Part shown: in pieces, positions 1-12,300 of the stretch | How the letters are laid out: each line of letters begins with the position of its first letter | Numbering within the stretch: position 1 is the first letter of the stretch | Assembly: GCA_963971305.1 (NCBI GenBank) | Contig: OZ020305.1 | Span: 45,283,750 to 45,347,749, forward strand | Reading direction: 5' to 3' | Source of the DNA: Arcuatula senhousia | Lineage: Eukaryota; Mollusca; Bivalvia; Mytilida; Mytilidae | DNA: 64,000 nt | Notes under the pieces: generated by a model | Seen by the model: only the letters and a program-made list of their open reading frames with translations | Database searches by the model: none | What the model was told of the DNA's origin: nothing | Program-made: the position numbers and the translations under genes

Positions 1-453
1 ACATACATGTAACAAGCGGCAATTTAAAAAAATCACAATTGAAAACCGCCAGCAGCCTTCAACGAGGCAAGTAGACACTGCTTGCTGTTCTGCAATTGGC
101 CCATGGATGTGAGATGAAGAAATCATAATCACTCATCAGAGCTTGTTTGAAACTTTTTGAATGATTTGATTTTTACTTTACGTGCATATGCAGTTGTACA
201 TGTACTACATGTATATGAAATAGTTCAATTAAGTTTATATAATTTGATTTCCAGTTCGGCAAGATTTGTTTCATTGTTCTACATATATGTTCTTCAATGT
301 TTTATCAATTATCAATGTTTGGTCAAATGCCTCTTATGAGTCTTGAATAGATGAAACAGGTGTCAGGCGTAGAAAAATTTATTGTCTGTTCGTTGTAATT
401 TTGATTTCATTTGATGAGATTTTCTTACTTAAATTTTGTGTCTTCCCTTTTAG
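1..453. other. Upstream intron of AAGAB, no coding seen
   Basis: AT-rich sequence ending in a good splice acceptor (pyrimidine tract then AG at 452-453) for the first visible AAGAB exon. I looked for the expected N-terminal AAGAB exon (the start of the Rab-like domain) and did not find it here, so it must lie left of the window. No repeat structure recognised. Confidence 0.5.
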
Positions 454-644
454 GAATAAAAGATGTCCCTAAATTAGAGGGTGGAGTAAACAATATTGAA
501 GATATTTGGCAACACGAGTGGCACATTGATACCAAGTATTACACAACGGACATCAATTTATGTCATACAGAGCAAAGGACCATTGGTAACAAGGAGTTTG
601 CTGAATTGGTTCAAGCTGTTATAATTTTCTTTAATCCAGATCAG
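454..644 (+). CDS. AAGAB: AAGAB exon (pseudo-GTPase domain part)
   Basis: Acceptor AG at 452-453 and donor GTATGT at 645. The exon begins with two bases of a split codon, and the last full codon is CAG. It encodes [11 protein letters not shown], then [15 protein letters not shown], then [16 protein letters not shown], which align with the central strands of the p34 Rab-like domain. Confidence 0.9.
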
Positions 645-3600
645 GTATGTATTTCTTTTCATATGATGTTGATGACAAATAAACAACCTGATGAAGATGA
701 CTTCACTCACAAATTGTCAATATTTTATTATAACTCAGCTAATATTGTATAAGCTACTCTGTCCTGGAATTACTCATATTTTGAAACAGAGTTCATGGGT
801 ATCTTGCATATTTATTTACAAAAGTACATTTCCATGTATTTTTTTCTATTTTCTTGAAAAAAAATTACCATTGTGTTTGTCACTCAATAAACTAAGAACT
901 GATTTTTTTGGTCCAATTCTATTGTCTGCACTTGATCATAAAACACATGATACAAAACATGTATATGTTTTTTTTAATAAAGGCCATGGCCAGTATACCA
1001 TCTTCATGTATTCAGTATATATCACATAGGCAGTTATCTTATCATGCTTATAGCATGACATTTTTATACTGAATCGCACAATTAGATATTAAACATGTCC
1101 TTTAAAAAAAATCTGTAAAAAAATCTGTTAACTGTACTATATATTTATTATGATACTGAATTTTTTTTTAGGAACCCAGCTTTGAGAAAGCTAAATCATG
1201 GTTGCCTTTTCTGAATGAGTTGTCTCCTTCTATTCAAATGCTAGTATGTGAAAGTTGCAATGATGAAAATAGTAAGTGTTTATTTAAAAGCAGAAGAAAA
1301 AGAAGACCGATATTATGAATTTCCTGAAGGATATTGTTGATTATAAGAATTTTAAGTATCAACATGATAAATGTGTATGCTAAATACATGTAAACTAAAT
1401 AGCTTCCTATGCTGATAAAACAACACCAAATGAATACAATTTAAATGATAAATACACGTCGTAAAAAAAAATATTTTAAAGTGAAAACAAAAATACAGGA
1501 TCATAGTACATTGTAGTACAAATACACAAATGTACTTCAAAGTTAAACTAATTGAAATAAGGTATTTACTTTTATAACAATGCAATTGATGCACCCTGAT
1601 GATATATATTTTTTTTATGATTTTCAGTTGTCTCCCTTGTCACAATATTTAAAAAAACTGCAATCTTCTGGCCCTTACACACTTTGTATTTTATCCTGTA
1701 CTTTTTATTAACTGCAATATACTCAGAATAACAAGTATATTGAGTGACATTTTAAAATTTAGTTGTTAAAAGAAAAACAGTACAAGAATGGTGTATTGAG
1801 AATGAATTTGAACTGGTTGAGTTATCTCCCATACAGCTGGAGGAAGACGACGGTAAATACTAGTTTTAAGATTTTGGAATTAAAAATATTGTCAATAATT
1901 AAAAAAGTTTAGGATCTTTTCTACCAGCAGCATTTATTATTTGACTGACATAATGAACAAGCAGTGATGGTTTTTTGCTTAATATCAATAAAAGTTAAAG
2001 GGAAAATTCACGAATTTTGACTTATGGTCTTAAATGATAGAAAATGTCATCAAAAACATATATCCAATTTTTTTTCAAAAAAATCTTATTAATAACAGAG
2101 ATATTTAGCATTTTCTGATTTCAAAAGTAACTCAGTGACGTCAGTGAGATGGTCTTGAGTGCATTGTGGGATATGACCGGATATCTGTATTACATCTTTA
2201 TCCGATTAACGCTATATAATCGATATCGATATTGTATTTAATAAAACACAGTGGTGACGCGTGGTCTAATTGGTAAACAAAAGAAAATATTTAATAACGA
2301 TAAACCGATACGCATTCACATAATTATTATGAAGATTTCTTTCAAATATATAGTATTTTTATCATTATTTGGGAACAAAATTTTTAATTAATGATTTTTT
2401 TAAACATCAATATTAAATAATTAAATCATGATAATAATTAAAATTCTACAACATAATTCTAATCTTATCCATAAATAACTCTATTTTAATTTACATCGTT
2501 AAAATGATTTGAAAATTTTCCCTTTCGTATGATAATCACGCTATTTAAAACAACAAGGTATCACCTGGCCAGACATCCCAGGTGTTAATTGTAAATTGGT
2601 GATTACGTAATTTGCCCCAGGTAAGAATTTTGTGTATTCGACGTGAACCTTTTCCCCGGCCTTTTAATCTCATTAAACAGCTATTAAACTGATTAACTGA
2701 TCCTTGAAAGGCTATCAGTTTGACGGATTAATTCAAATCAATTAAGCATGTCTAATAGTCACCTCATAAAGATCAAAGATGAGGCGGTGATCTTTAGCTG
2801 GGTATTACCTTTTCTTAGACTCTTTCGTCTCCTGATTGTTAAACGGGGTTCAATAAGGTTTTTGGTTTTGTAAAAGATTAATCGTAATTTCGAGAGAATG
2901 AGAAAAATAATTGCTATATAATATACTTTGAACCAATGTCCCTTCTAAATATTTGTAATGTCTGATTACGTGAGTGACGTGTCTGCTAGCAGCTTTAGTT
3001 CTTCAGATTTGGTCGAATTGGGTCAGGAAGGGCATCAACTTGAACCAGAATATACAGAGGAAGAAATTCGGTAGATAGAAGAGTTGGAGATAAATCGCTA
3101 GACTGAATTTCAAAGCAACCCAATTTGACACTCAATAGTGCAAATGTTCCGATCGCTGTGTGCCAATGCCCTTGCTTGCAGAATGCCTATGCTGCCACGA
3201 GTTTACATTAATTACCGATATCTTCGATCCTGGTGCAACCACGACTTCAAGACAGTTTGTAGGTATATGAATAGACGTGTACTTTTTTTTCAGAGTGATT
3301 GCCGAAGATTTCACTGATTGAAAACATTGAGTTTTTCTTGACCCATCAAACAAAAGTTATATATATTCTTAGCCAACAAAAAGTTACAGTACAACACAAG
3401 GAAGTAATAATGTAAAGGCAAGGTAACTTTAGATACCACTTTTTAAAATACATGCAGCCAGAGCAGACTTATGGCATACAGACAGTTTGTATGTTGGGTC
3501 AGAATATGTCTACCTTCACCTTTAGGAAGAATACATTGTGTTGTGCTGCCAGCTTGTGTTGTGTCTGTCATCAGAAAAGAATTTCCTTCTGCAGATGGAC

Positions 3601-6600
3601 AATACGAAGGATTTAGAGAGTGTATTAGTGACACATACTCTGAATAAATTTTCCCTCAATGAATTGTACTTTTTTTAATAGTGGTGACACTAAGCTTAGT
3701 TAAAATTTGTTTTCCATTGATAACTTATAAAATGTATTAGCATAACCTCATATAACCTCATTTCATCTTTTTTGTGTGTTGTTTTTTTGTTGTTGTTGTT
3801 GCTGATTATAAGGGGGCGACCATTGGATTCTCATGGGAGGACTATTCTGAAATTAAAAATAAAAAGGCAGGATGTCAAAAATCAAATAAAAAGGCATGGT
3901 AGGATATTGTTTTTGGCTGAAAAATTTATAGTTAGAAAAACATCCAGGCTCAAGTGTTCTCGAAAATAAAAAGGTAGGACGAAGTAAATATATATATCTA
4001 AAGCCCCCCTCCCTAAAAAAATCAAATATTCTAACTTTCATATGAAACGCAGGATCTAAATTATTAATTTTGTATTGACACTTTTATCTTTACTGTACAT
4101 TTCGCATTCTCAGTTTACTTTGGAACTGATCTGACATTTTGAATTTTAGAAACAGGCGTCAGACAAAGTTTAGAGTTTGACACGTAGAACTTTTTTACAT
4201 TGATTTGATAAGTTTATAAGATTCTAAAGTTGTTGGTGTGGTTGTCTATCTTATGCCCCATCTATGAAAGAAGGAGTAGGAGGACATATAGTGTCCGGTT
4301 CTGTACGTCCGTTCGTACGTCCTAATGTTTGAAGATCGGGCATTATATGTCTTTTGGATATATTATTGTTTGGGCTTCTTATGCAGAAAAATACAAGTGA
4401 TAAAATATTTATACTTTTTTAAAATTAATCTTACGAACACAAGATTGTGGTATATACTCATATGGCTGTCTACATGAAGGTAACACGAAGCGTTTTCTGT
4501 ATAGTGTGCTTTTTTGTTTTACTTTTTATTTTTTACTTTTTAAAAGAGAAATGTAAAAAAAAACCTGAAGAAGAACAATTTCACTATTTTTACACAGATA
4601 AAGATGTCAAAAAATCAAAGACACGAGTGATAAATTGTAGGTGTTCCGTTGTACTTTGTAATAAATAATTAACAGAAACAAATGATCTCTTTTTCTGTCA
4701 TAAACCATTACATTACCACCTGTTAATTACCATCCCCGGGAAGTAAGTAATACCTGGGAGTGTCACAAGTTTAAATACGTTGCCCCCGACTGTGAATTAC
4801 TATGTTCATATAGGTAAAAATAATATTATCTTCTATATAATGAACGTTAAAGAAATCCTTTAAAGATAAAAAAAAAATACATTTGCGAATTCTTAAGGAA
4901 TGCATAGGAAATGGATAAAAAAATGAAGAAAAAATTGTTGTCTGTTTTAAAATGTATATTTACTTGTTATTATAAAAATATTCTGAATAAATGCACAGAC
5001 TCAGGTTTTATTCTTAATTCTACGCACACCCGTAATAATTTTTCTTTTAAACAAAACTGATATTTTTGTCTTGTGGATTTTTATAGCAAAGATTCCGACC
5101 GTTACATACTAGCCCTGGCATACTAGGTATTAATCTAACATGTAAGAAACGTTTGACTAAAAAAATAACGAATATAGATAGATATAAACATTTTTCATGG
5201 ACAAAAGAACACTTTAGAAAATTGTTTCGTTAGAAATTGATAAATTTATCTGTTTGGTCATTGTTAAAATATTTTTTTTGGCATTTTTTAAATCAAATCT
5301 AATATTCTACCGGTTTTCCAAGTTTTATACTCCTAGCGTGTCTGATGAAGGTTAATCACACGCAGTGAAATTTTGCTTTTGTACATTTATTAAAATCATT
5401 TCAAATTTTTGGTTGGCAAATCTAAAGACTGGACCCATTTAAGATGCAAGTCTGCCTTTTTCTTTAGGTCATGAAAACGGAATAACACTTAATCGTTACT
5501 ACGCTGAGTAGAACAACCAACTATCATCATGTTTTAAATGACGATAGAGATGACCATTTCGTGTCGTTATCGTATTGGTACTTTGTGGTTATTGGATATT
5601 AGGTGATGGTCACGTGACAAAAGGGCCTTCTAGCCGTACAAAATGGCCGCACCCATCGTTCTAATTTATCGATACAAAACGCTCTCATACTCGCTTATTA
5701 GTGAAGATTGAAGAGTTTTACATGTATATTTATGTTTAGTAAAATGTGATGAAAAACATATGTAAAAATTATTTTTTTGCGAATTTTCCCTTTAAGAAAA
5801 TTTTATAATGAATAATATAAACCGTTATCCAGCATGGCCAGTTTACTATTATATAGCATTCATACAGTTAATAGCATGGCATTTAATGTTAAAATGTCAT
5901 ATATGACATGGTTAATCATGGTTAAATTGTTTTAAAGATCATTATGAATTTATAAATTCTTTCGTATAATGCTACCAACCATTGAATTTAAAAAATAATT
6001 CTATGAAATAAGGAGTACATGTTTTTTTTTTACTTTCAGATGACTTTGGTGAGACTACGGGTATAAAAAGAATAATTCAGGCCCTCCATGCTCATACTTG
6101 GTCTAACCTTGTAATGAAAGGTAACAACATATTTAATAGATAAATCCTTTCTTATCAAGAAAAAATATCATCCCATTCAAAAACAAAGTTGATAAAAAAC
6201 ACCATTGTAATCTTAAAATTTTGGGGTAATAATTGTTAATTTAAATAACTATCCATTATAACATTTGTAGGCATATAATTCACTGCAAAATTAAACAGTG
6301 CTATTAATTTTTTTTTTTTAATCAACAAATGTTGTACATGTATTGTGAGCATACCTTGCTATAGTTTGAATTATGAATTTATATAAAGCTTTATTTTGAA
6401 TGTTTTAGAAAATCCTTCTATATATAGTCCATACATGAAGAAGCTAATGGAAGAAGAAAAGTCAGAAACATGTACAACAGATGAATGCCAGAACAAGGAA
6501 CCCACATGTCCAACAGATCAACATGGGGCGTGTGGTGAATGTCAAAAGTTAAATGATAGGGAAAAATCATCAGAGAAATCAAAAACCAATAAATCTAGTT

Positions 6601-9600
6601 CTGATAGAATAGGTATGTATTACATGATATCGCATGGTCTGACAAATAACACAACAGTTGGGCGATAAGGGGCTAACATATAGGGGCAATCTATCCACAG
6701 AGAAATTATAAAGAAAATGATGCTTATTACATGATCAGATTATTTTAGCAATAAACTTATATATGCAAGAATATGATAATTTAAACAAACAAATCTCTAT
6801 ACCTCAGAAAACCCACTTTTCAAAATAATGAAATATAGTTTAAATTTTCTTGTTACAATATTTTTCTCAAACACAAATTATGACCCAAATACAATTGAAA
6901 GCCCCTCATGCATCTCTTATTGTATAAACATAATCTATTGTTCGTTTTAGACAATTTGATTCAGTATGATGATGACACGGCAATATTTGATGCAGCTGGC
7001 ACTGATGACCCTGGTGGTTCATTTGAATCACTATTTGCAAGATTCAGTCTGATGAAAGGTAAAAATTATATATCTAAAAATATTATTGACCCTCAATTTT
7101 ATACTGAATAATCAAAAATAGCTCGACTGCCACCTCAGGACTGGTAAATTTTTGGCAGGGCTGGTTAAAATTCATAAAAATTTGACACTGGCTATATAGC
7201 AAAAACAGGTGGAATTTCAATTCAGGGCTGGTTACTTTTTCAGTGAATTTCCTACTATGGCACAATATATGTAAATGACTATCCTGTGTTCAAAGAAAGC
7301 TTAACTTAGGATTTAATTCCACTGTCTGGAATTTACCAGATTTGCTAAAAGGTTCTGCCTATACCATTCAGTAACTACTAATCATAGCCACTTATAGATT
7401 TATATGTGGCTGTGTAACATGCTTTACTATTAGGTCACAAATCACAACAAGACATGGGAGATTGAAAAAACGATGGAAGGTTCAACTTCAGTTTATTTGT
7501 CACTTTGATTAGTCAAACCTCTGATAACTCGAATACTTTCCAATTAACCCTCTCAACTTTGAGTTAACAAGGTTCAACTGTATGTTTCTGACACACACAA
7601 CAAAGCTTACCGTAGAATAACGTTGACACCGAAGTCCTTTCCTCTCATCATGTTATACTGAGAAGCAGGGAAAATTCCTTTTCTAGTTTAAAATTTCTTT
7701 ATGTTGAATCTTTTACAAGGGGTGAAATGGTGGCATACTGAGTCAGCCGTGGCTGTCAGGTCCCTGGTTTTTTAGGCAGAGCCTTATAGAGTCATAAAGC
7801 TATCTGATTTTTGCGTTGTTTTTTTTCCGTCTAGACAGGGTAAATCGGTCAGCCAATATTCCTACCATAGGATCTATTCAATATTAATCGTGTATTTTCA
7901 TTGTTTCAATGTATTTTAAATTGTATACAGATTGTCTATAATAAGAGGTACATCTTTATACCCCAAAATAAATGCACCATAAATGTGCACTACATATCGT
8001 ATATCAATACTCGTTAATATTTACTTAAGCATTGTTTACCTTTGACCTTTGATCAAGTGGGCGTAGCCTAATTACAGATTTCTTAACAAATGTGCAAGAA
8101 TGCGGAGCAAACAAAGAAAATTGATGTGCTATGTTTCAAGTTTATGAAACACAGATCATTCTTTATTTTAGTGCTTAGATTTAGCTCTGCCTTTTAACGC
8201 TTTAGCGCTTTGATTTATATTTCTAATGTGTTTTAAAGGTCGATCTGAAACCTCTTTATTATAGAATTTAATTTCTCTACACTAATATGTTTTGTAACTG
8301 CATCTCAAAGCTTCAATGGTTTTACCAGAAATAAAAGAATTCCCATCAGTTTTTGTTAGGAAAAGTATTTTTGTGATGTCAAATATAATTTCTCCCTTGT
8401 CTCTCATAGTGACAATTTCTAATATCAAATGCTTATTATAGTTTTGATATGACCGATAAAAGAATTTTTATTTGTTCATTAATTACCTTTTTGTGAAAAT
8501 GTCAGGTCAACCTTGTGAACCTTGACCTATATAGATATAATTACAAAGTTAATATGCTTCTCCTGATATCAATCAATATTCACAAAGTAACAGGTTTTGA
8601 TGAGTATCAAATGTCAATTAACTATTAACATACATGTACATAAATAACTGAAAACTAGAAAAACTGTGTGCCACAGCTCACAAATAAATACCCCCCACGC
8701 CCCCAAAAAAAATTAATCAGATAAAATTTAGAATAGGAGATGCACATCTACATTATGTCACAAAGATTGTGTGTAGGTTTCATGAAAATCCATCAAGGGG
8801 TTTAGGAGGAGTTGCGGATAAGAGATGGGTACCCCCATGTAGTCAATCGCTAAGTCCATGTTTTGGGATAGGAAACCCCAAAAATCATTCTGATCAAATT
8901 TTAAAATAGTAGGTGCACATCTTCATTATGTCACAAAGATTGTGTGTAAGTTTCATGAAAATCCATCAAGGGGTTTAGGAGGAGTTGAGGATAAGAGATG
9001 GGTACCCCCATGTAGTCAAATGGCTATGTCCATGTTTTGCTATGGGAAACCCCAAAAACCATTCTGATCAAATTTTAAAGTAGTAAGTGCACATCTACAT
9101 TATGTCACAACAATTGTGTGTAAGTTTCATGAAAATCCATCAAGGGGTTTTGGAGGAGTTGCGGATATAAAGAGATGGGTACCCCCATGTAGGTGAATGG
9201 CTTAGTCCATGTTTTGCTATCGGAAACTCCAAAAATCATTCTGATCAAATTTTAAAATAGTATGTGCACATCTACATTATGTCACAAAGATTGTGTGTAA
9301 GTTTCATGAAAATCCACCAAGGGGTTTAGGAGGAGTTGAGGATAAGAGATGGGTACCCCCATGTATGCGAATGGCTAAGTCCATGTTTTGCTATGGGAAA
9401 CCCCAAAAACCATTCTGATCAAATTTTAAAATAGTAAGTGCACATCTACATTATGTCACAACAATTGTGTGTAAGTTTCATGAAAATCCACCAAGGGGTT
9501 TAGGAAGAGATGGGTACCCTGAAGTGTAACGGAAGGACGGACGGACATCCCTATCACTATATACCCCCCACTTTTGAAGTGGGGGGTATAATAATGAGAT

Positions 9601-11256
9601 GTGGAGTAAGTGTACACAACACAGCTCACAATGCAGACATCTGAATCCACTAGCTTAATTCCTAGAACTATAACCCCTCATTCAAGGAAGAGGTAGGGTG
9701 CATTGGTTTGACTCTGTCCTTCCATCCACAATTGTCTTTCTTTTCATACCTTTTCTCTGAAACTGTCATTGAAATTAGCATTGGTCATTGGCCCTGGCCA
9801 GTAAAATCATGTGGGCAAGTGAGATTTTGACCAAATAAACATTTTTTATATTGAAAAAAGAGAAAATCCAAAAGTTCAGGATTTTAATTGAATTACAAAT
9901 TCTATTGAAACTTCTTTTTGCAGTCACTTAAAGGAATAAAGGGCTCCCACACTGTTGGTACCAATTTCATATCTGTCCCTCATCTACCTCATGTTTACCG
10001 ACTTTTAATATGTGGTCAATGGCTTAAAATAATAATAGTTTCTTCTACAATTATAAATCACATTGAATTGATTAGTTTGTAACTTTCTTGTGAGGTTCAA
10101 TATGGTGCTTGCTGTCACAGGTATACATGTACTTGCTGCTCTCCAACTCAATATTGTCATATAAAAAGTAAGTAGATCCATGTCACATATCACCTTAACA
10201 TGATGACTTTATTATTTGGTTTGAATGAGGTTTAGGCAGCAACCATTTGAAATTTGGGGGGTTGGGGTATGGATTTTAGCCCCTCGACAATTTATTTTTT
10301 TCAAAAATTTTCGAAGACGAGAATTTTTTATTTAACGACACCCAAAACAATTTTTTATTCGCAATTTTGTTTACTATGTGTAGCCCAGGCTCACCGAAAC
10401 AATTCATTTTTTTCTTTCTGGGTCAAGGACAATTTATTTTTTCCAAAAAATTGAAAACTAAATATTTTTTTTCAAAAAAATCCATACCCCCCCCCCCCAA
10501 GAATTTCAAATGGTTGCTGCCTTAGGATTAGTGATAGCCAGGGGTGTGTAATGAGTGAGTAGTGACTCATGTATGTATTGTTACTTTTTTCAGAAAAAGC
10601 AGAAAATCTTCCCCTGGAAGAAAGGAAAGCTTATGCTGAAAAGGTATGTATTGATTATTTTTTTTATTGAGTATTTGATGTCACAGCGCTAACCTTTATA
10701 ATATGTATAATTTATATCAATAGAATATATTTTATGTCACCTGCAATTTGTTGCTGAAGCTACACATGTTTGCTCTTTCTGACTTCATGTTTTACACTAT
10801 ATGGTATAGACAAACCATTGTTCAACATTCATATATCCCCTTTGTAAAAAGTGTGGGTATATATATACTTTGTTCTTCAGTGTGTCTGATACTACGCATC
10901 TTTTGTTTGAAACTCCTCCTAAACCTTAAGACAAGATAGCTAGGGCTATAGCAGGCAGGAACCGCTTACTATTCCTGAGCACCTGAGTTCTCATTGTTGA
11001 TTTCCATTTGTTTTGTTTTTTTGTGTTTCTTTGTACTGTTCTTGTTCGTGTTCACAGGTTTTGTCGTTGCCCATTCGGACTTTTGACACCCGAATGCCCA
11101 TTGGTGCCTATGTATATAATTTTGGTGAAATTACATATACTGTACCTTTAAGATAATATAAATATATTTTGACAGGTTGCAGTGTCATTCTGGAAGGCTC
11201 TTGGTGGCGATGAGGAGGAATTAGATGGACTAGATTCTAGTGATGGTGAAACTTGA
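454..11256 (+). CDS. AAGAB: Alpha- and gamma-adaptin-binding protein p34 (5'-truncated by window)
   Basis: AAGAB is a cytosolic chaperone that binds the AP-1 gamma and AP-2 alpha adaptins and guides assembly of clathrin adaptor complexes. Eight exons are visible: 454-644, 1172-1271, 1763-1852, 6040-6120, 6409-6612, 6951-7058, 10594-10643, 11176-11256. All have GT/AG borders and compatible phases, giving about 300 residues; the human protein has 315, and exon 1 is missing here. Diagnostic stretches are [12 protein letters not shown] (pseudo-GTPase region), [34 protein letters not shown], and the C-terminal helical adaptin-binding part with [20 protein letters not shown] and [19 protein letters not shown] before the stop. 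The middle exon 6409-6612 is Lys/Glu/Cys-rich, poorly conserved and probably disordered. The introns carry several mobile elements. The identification is secure from exon order and motifs; the exact N-terminus is unknown. Confidence 0.93.
1172..1271 (+). CDS. AAGAB: AAGAB exon
   Basis: Preceded by a T-run and AG, followed by GTAAGT. It encodes [15 protein letters not shown] and [13 protein letters not shown], equivalent to the human segment that starts the 'SWLPLAKAWLPEVMILVCD' region. Enters in phase 0 and leaves in phase 1. Confidence 0.9.
1763..1852 (+). CDS. AAGAB: AAGAB exon
   Basis: Acceptor AG at 1761-1762, donor GTAAAT at 1853, phase 1 to 1. Encodes [17 protein letters not shown] followed by an acidic EEDDD turn. 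This is one of the best conserved blocks of p34. Confidence 0.92.
2960..3290 (+). pseudogene. Decayed P2X7 C-terminal-like (P2RX7_C) zinc-domain ORF
   Basis: An ATG at 2960 opens a Ser/acidic leader ([20 protein letters not shown]) that ends in TAG after about 38 codons, with further stops just downstream. Shifting frame at about 3135 gives the cysteine pattern [19 protein letters not shown] followed by HEF. This is the hallmark C-x-C, C-x-x-MP, ECxCC signature of the intracellular P2X7 ballast-like domain, which is common in invertebrate genes. A TAG stands where the family usually has Trp just before the first Cys. Stops and frame changes make it non-functional. It lies inside the TTAA element, so it is probably element cargo or the element's own former gene. 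Confidence 0.6.
3810..4018. repeat. Possible Harbinger-like MITE remnant
   Basis: GGGGGCGACCATTGGATTCTCATGGGAGG near 3811 (29 bases described by its start, G-run plus ACCATTGG) faces a C-rich segment at 4003-4016. This resembles the terminal style of short palindromic MITEs in molluscs. The inverted match is weak and no target duplication is obvious. Confidence 0.2.
6040..6120 (+). CDS. AAGAB: AAGAB exon
   Basis: TTTCAG acceptor, donor GTAACA at 6121, phase 1 to 1. Encodes [18 protein letters not shown] then TWSNLVMK. This matches the strongly conserved '[20 protein letters not shown]' block of vertebrate p34. Confidence 0.93.
6409..6612 (+). CDS. AAGAB: AAGAB exon, variable linker
   Basis: Acceptor TTTTAG, donor GTATGT at 6613, phase 1 to 1. 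The 68 residues are hydrophilic, with six cysteines ([18 protein letters not shown]) and a Lys/Ser tail. It has no clear counterpart in vertebrates apart from position, and is likely a disordered linker between the pseudo-GTPase domain and the C-terminal helix. Confidence 0.8.
6951..7058 (+). CDS. AAGAB: AAGAB exon, start of adaptin-binding helical domain
   Basis: TTTTAG acceptor, donor GTAAAA, phase 1 to 1. Encodes [13 protein letters not shown], then [15 protein letters not shown], matching the human GGGDVENFERLFSKLKEMK segment. Confidence 0.92.
8653..9593 (+). mobile_element. J1: pearl/HINE-like non-autonomous element, 175-bp repeats
   Basis: Starts AACTAG, then a hairpin (CTGTG..CACAG), then TIR TACCCCCCAC. 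Five tandem units of about 175 bp follow (the phrase TGCACATCTACATTATG recurs near 8741, 8914, 9088, 9264, 9439), then a GGACGGACGGAC tract. The right end is a terminal hairpin, CCCCCCACTTTTGAAGTGGG, carrying the TIR. No ORF. A diverged copy in the opposite orientation lies just 3' of AAGAB (11636-12300). Confidence 0.75.
10235..10521. mobile_element. PIF/Harbinger-like MITE with TTA target duplication
   Basis: Terminal inverted repeats GGCAGCAACCATTTGAAATT and its complement, about 20 bp, flanked by TTA on both sides (10232-10234, 10522-10524). Length 287 bp, no coding capacity; G-run and C-run sit just inside the ends. A three-base TWA duplication is typical of PIF/Harbinger. Confidence 0.8.
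10594..10643 (+). CDS. AAGAB: AAGAB exon, helical domain
   Basis: TTTTTTCAG acceptor, GTATGT donor, phase 1 to 0. Encodes [16 protein letters not shown], equivalent to human 'DKAATLPHEQRKVHAEK'. Confidence 0.93.
10644..11175 (+). other. Last AAGAB intron with a short dispersed repeat
   Basis: Contains a T-rich stretch followed by CGAATGCCCATTGG near 11091. A related phrase occurs near 62360, so this is probably the tail of a dispersed repeat (SINE- or MITE-like). Nothing coding. Confidence 0.35.
11176..11256 (+). CDS. AAGAB: AAGAB last exon with stop
   Basis: GACAG acceptor; encodes [19 protein letters not shown] then DSSDGET and TGA at 11254-11256. The acidic C-terminus with the DSSD motif matches vertebrate p34 ('IEGLSSDEEH'). 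Confidence 0.93.
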   Translation, partial: VAVSFWKALGGDEEELDGLDSSDGET

Positions 11257-11635
11257 GAAACATTAAATGACTTTATGAACATTCCGAATTTACTCAGATC
11301 ATGGCTGTGATTATTATCTGTATAAATGATATTCATTTTACCCTAGTCTTTGTTAACATTATTTGATATGCTTGAACTCATGTGGATTTTTGGATACAAT
11401 AATGATAATTGACTTCTTGAAAAATGTTGCTGCAGACCTATATTTAGGTTAAGTCACTATGTTAAACTCTCAAGTCAGTTATTAAAAAAAATTATGTTTT
11501 GAATGGTCAAGAACCATAACCCTAGATGAAAATTTCAACAAAACCAACAGAAATCTGTGCAAGAATTACATCATATGATACAAGACAAATACTGTGGAAG
11601 TACAAAGAGTTACTGTATATTGCACAAAGACGCTT

Positions 11636-12300
11636 ATTATACACCCCGCTTGAAAAGTTGGCAGTATATAGTGATATGAGTATCCATCCTTCTGCAACAC
11701 TTCAGGGTACCCATCTCTTATCTGCTACTCCTCCTAAACCCCTTGACAGATTTTCATGAAACTTTCACACAATCCTTGTTACACACTTAGCTGTTTCACT
11801 ACAAGGGGGTACCCATCTCTTATCTACTACTCTCATCCTCGATGGATTTTCATGAAACTTTGACATAATTTAGACATGTTAGATGTGCGTCTCCTTTTTT
11901 AGAATTTGATCAAAATGATTTTTGGGGTTTCTCATAGCAAAACATGAACTAAGCTGTTCCATTACAAGGGGGTACCCACCTCTAACCTACTACTCTCCAA
12001 AACACCTTGATGGATTTTCCTGAAACTTTTATACAATCTTTGACATAATCTAGATTTGCACCTCCTATTTTAGAATTTTGATCTAAATGACTTTTTGGGC
12101 TTTCCATTTAGCCATTAGGCATTTGAGGAAAAGGGATACACATCTCTTTTCGGCAACTCCTCCTAAACCTCTGAATGGATTTTTCATAAAACTTTCACAC
12201 ATTGTAAATGTGCAACTCCTGTTTTAAATTTCTTCTGATTGATATTTGGGGGTAGGGGTTATTTATAAGTGAGCTGCTGCTCACAGTTTTTCTAGTTTTG
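11636..12300 (-). mobile_element. J2: diverged inverted copy of the 175-bp-repeat element
   Basis: Read on the minus strand it starts AACTAGAAAAACTGTGAGC with the same hairpin style as J1 and ends in CCGCTTGAAAAG..GTAT-like sequence at 11638. It keeps about four diverged tandem units (phrases GGGTACCCATCTCTTATC and GATTTTCATGAAAC). It lies in the AAGAB-TIPIN intergenic gap. Confidence 0.65.

Larger units (their letters stand above)
1999..5791. mobile_element. TIR DNA transposon relic with TTAA target duplication
   Basis: The ends are inverted: AGGGAAAATTC at 1999 and GAATTTTCCCT ending at 5791. They are flanked on both sides by TTAA (1995-1998 and 5792-5795), so the element is 3793 bp. TTAA duplication is known for the Kolobok and piggyBac superfamilies; the AG start fits Kolobok better, but I saw no recognisable transposase. 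Inside is a dead P2X7-C-like ORF (2960-3290). The TIR identity I can see is limited to about 16 bases, so this may be an internally rearranged or non-autonomous copy. Confidence 0.65.
1853..6039 (+). other. AAGAB intron with a 3.8 kb TTAA-flanked element
   Basis: Apart from the element at 1999-5791 (listed separately) this intron is plain AT-rich sequence. It ends in a long T-run and TTTCAG before the exon at 6040. No host coding sequence was seen inside. Confidence 0.6.
7059..10593 (+). other. AAGAB intron with a 175-bp-repeat element and a MITE
   Basis: Contains the J1 element (about 8653-9593) and a Harbinger-like MITE (10235-10521), both listed separately. The rest (7059-8650, 9600-10230) is unremarkable AT-rich sequence in which I see no gene. 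Confidence 0.6.

Noticed and set aside
157..339. 60-codon ORF at the left edge as the missing AAGAB exon
   Set aside because: Composition and sequence do not fit the AAGAB N-terminus, and it has no donor in a suitable phase.
411..453. ATG at 411 as the AAGAB start
   Set aside because: These codons lie in the intron before the AG at 452-453; the pseudo-GTPase N-terminus would be missing.
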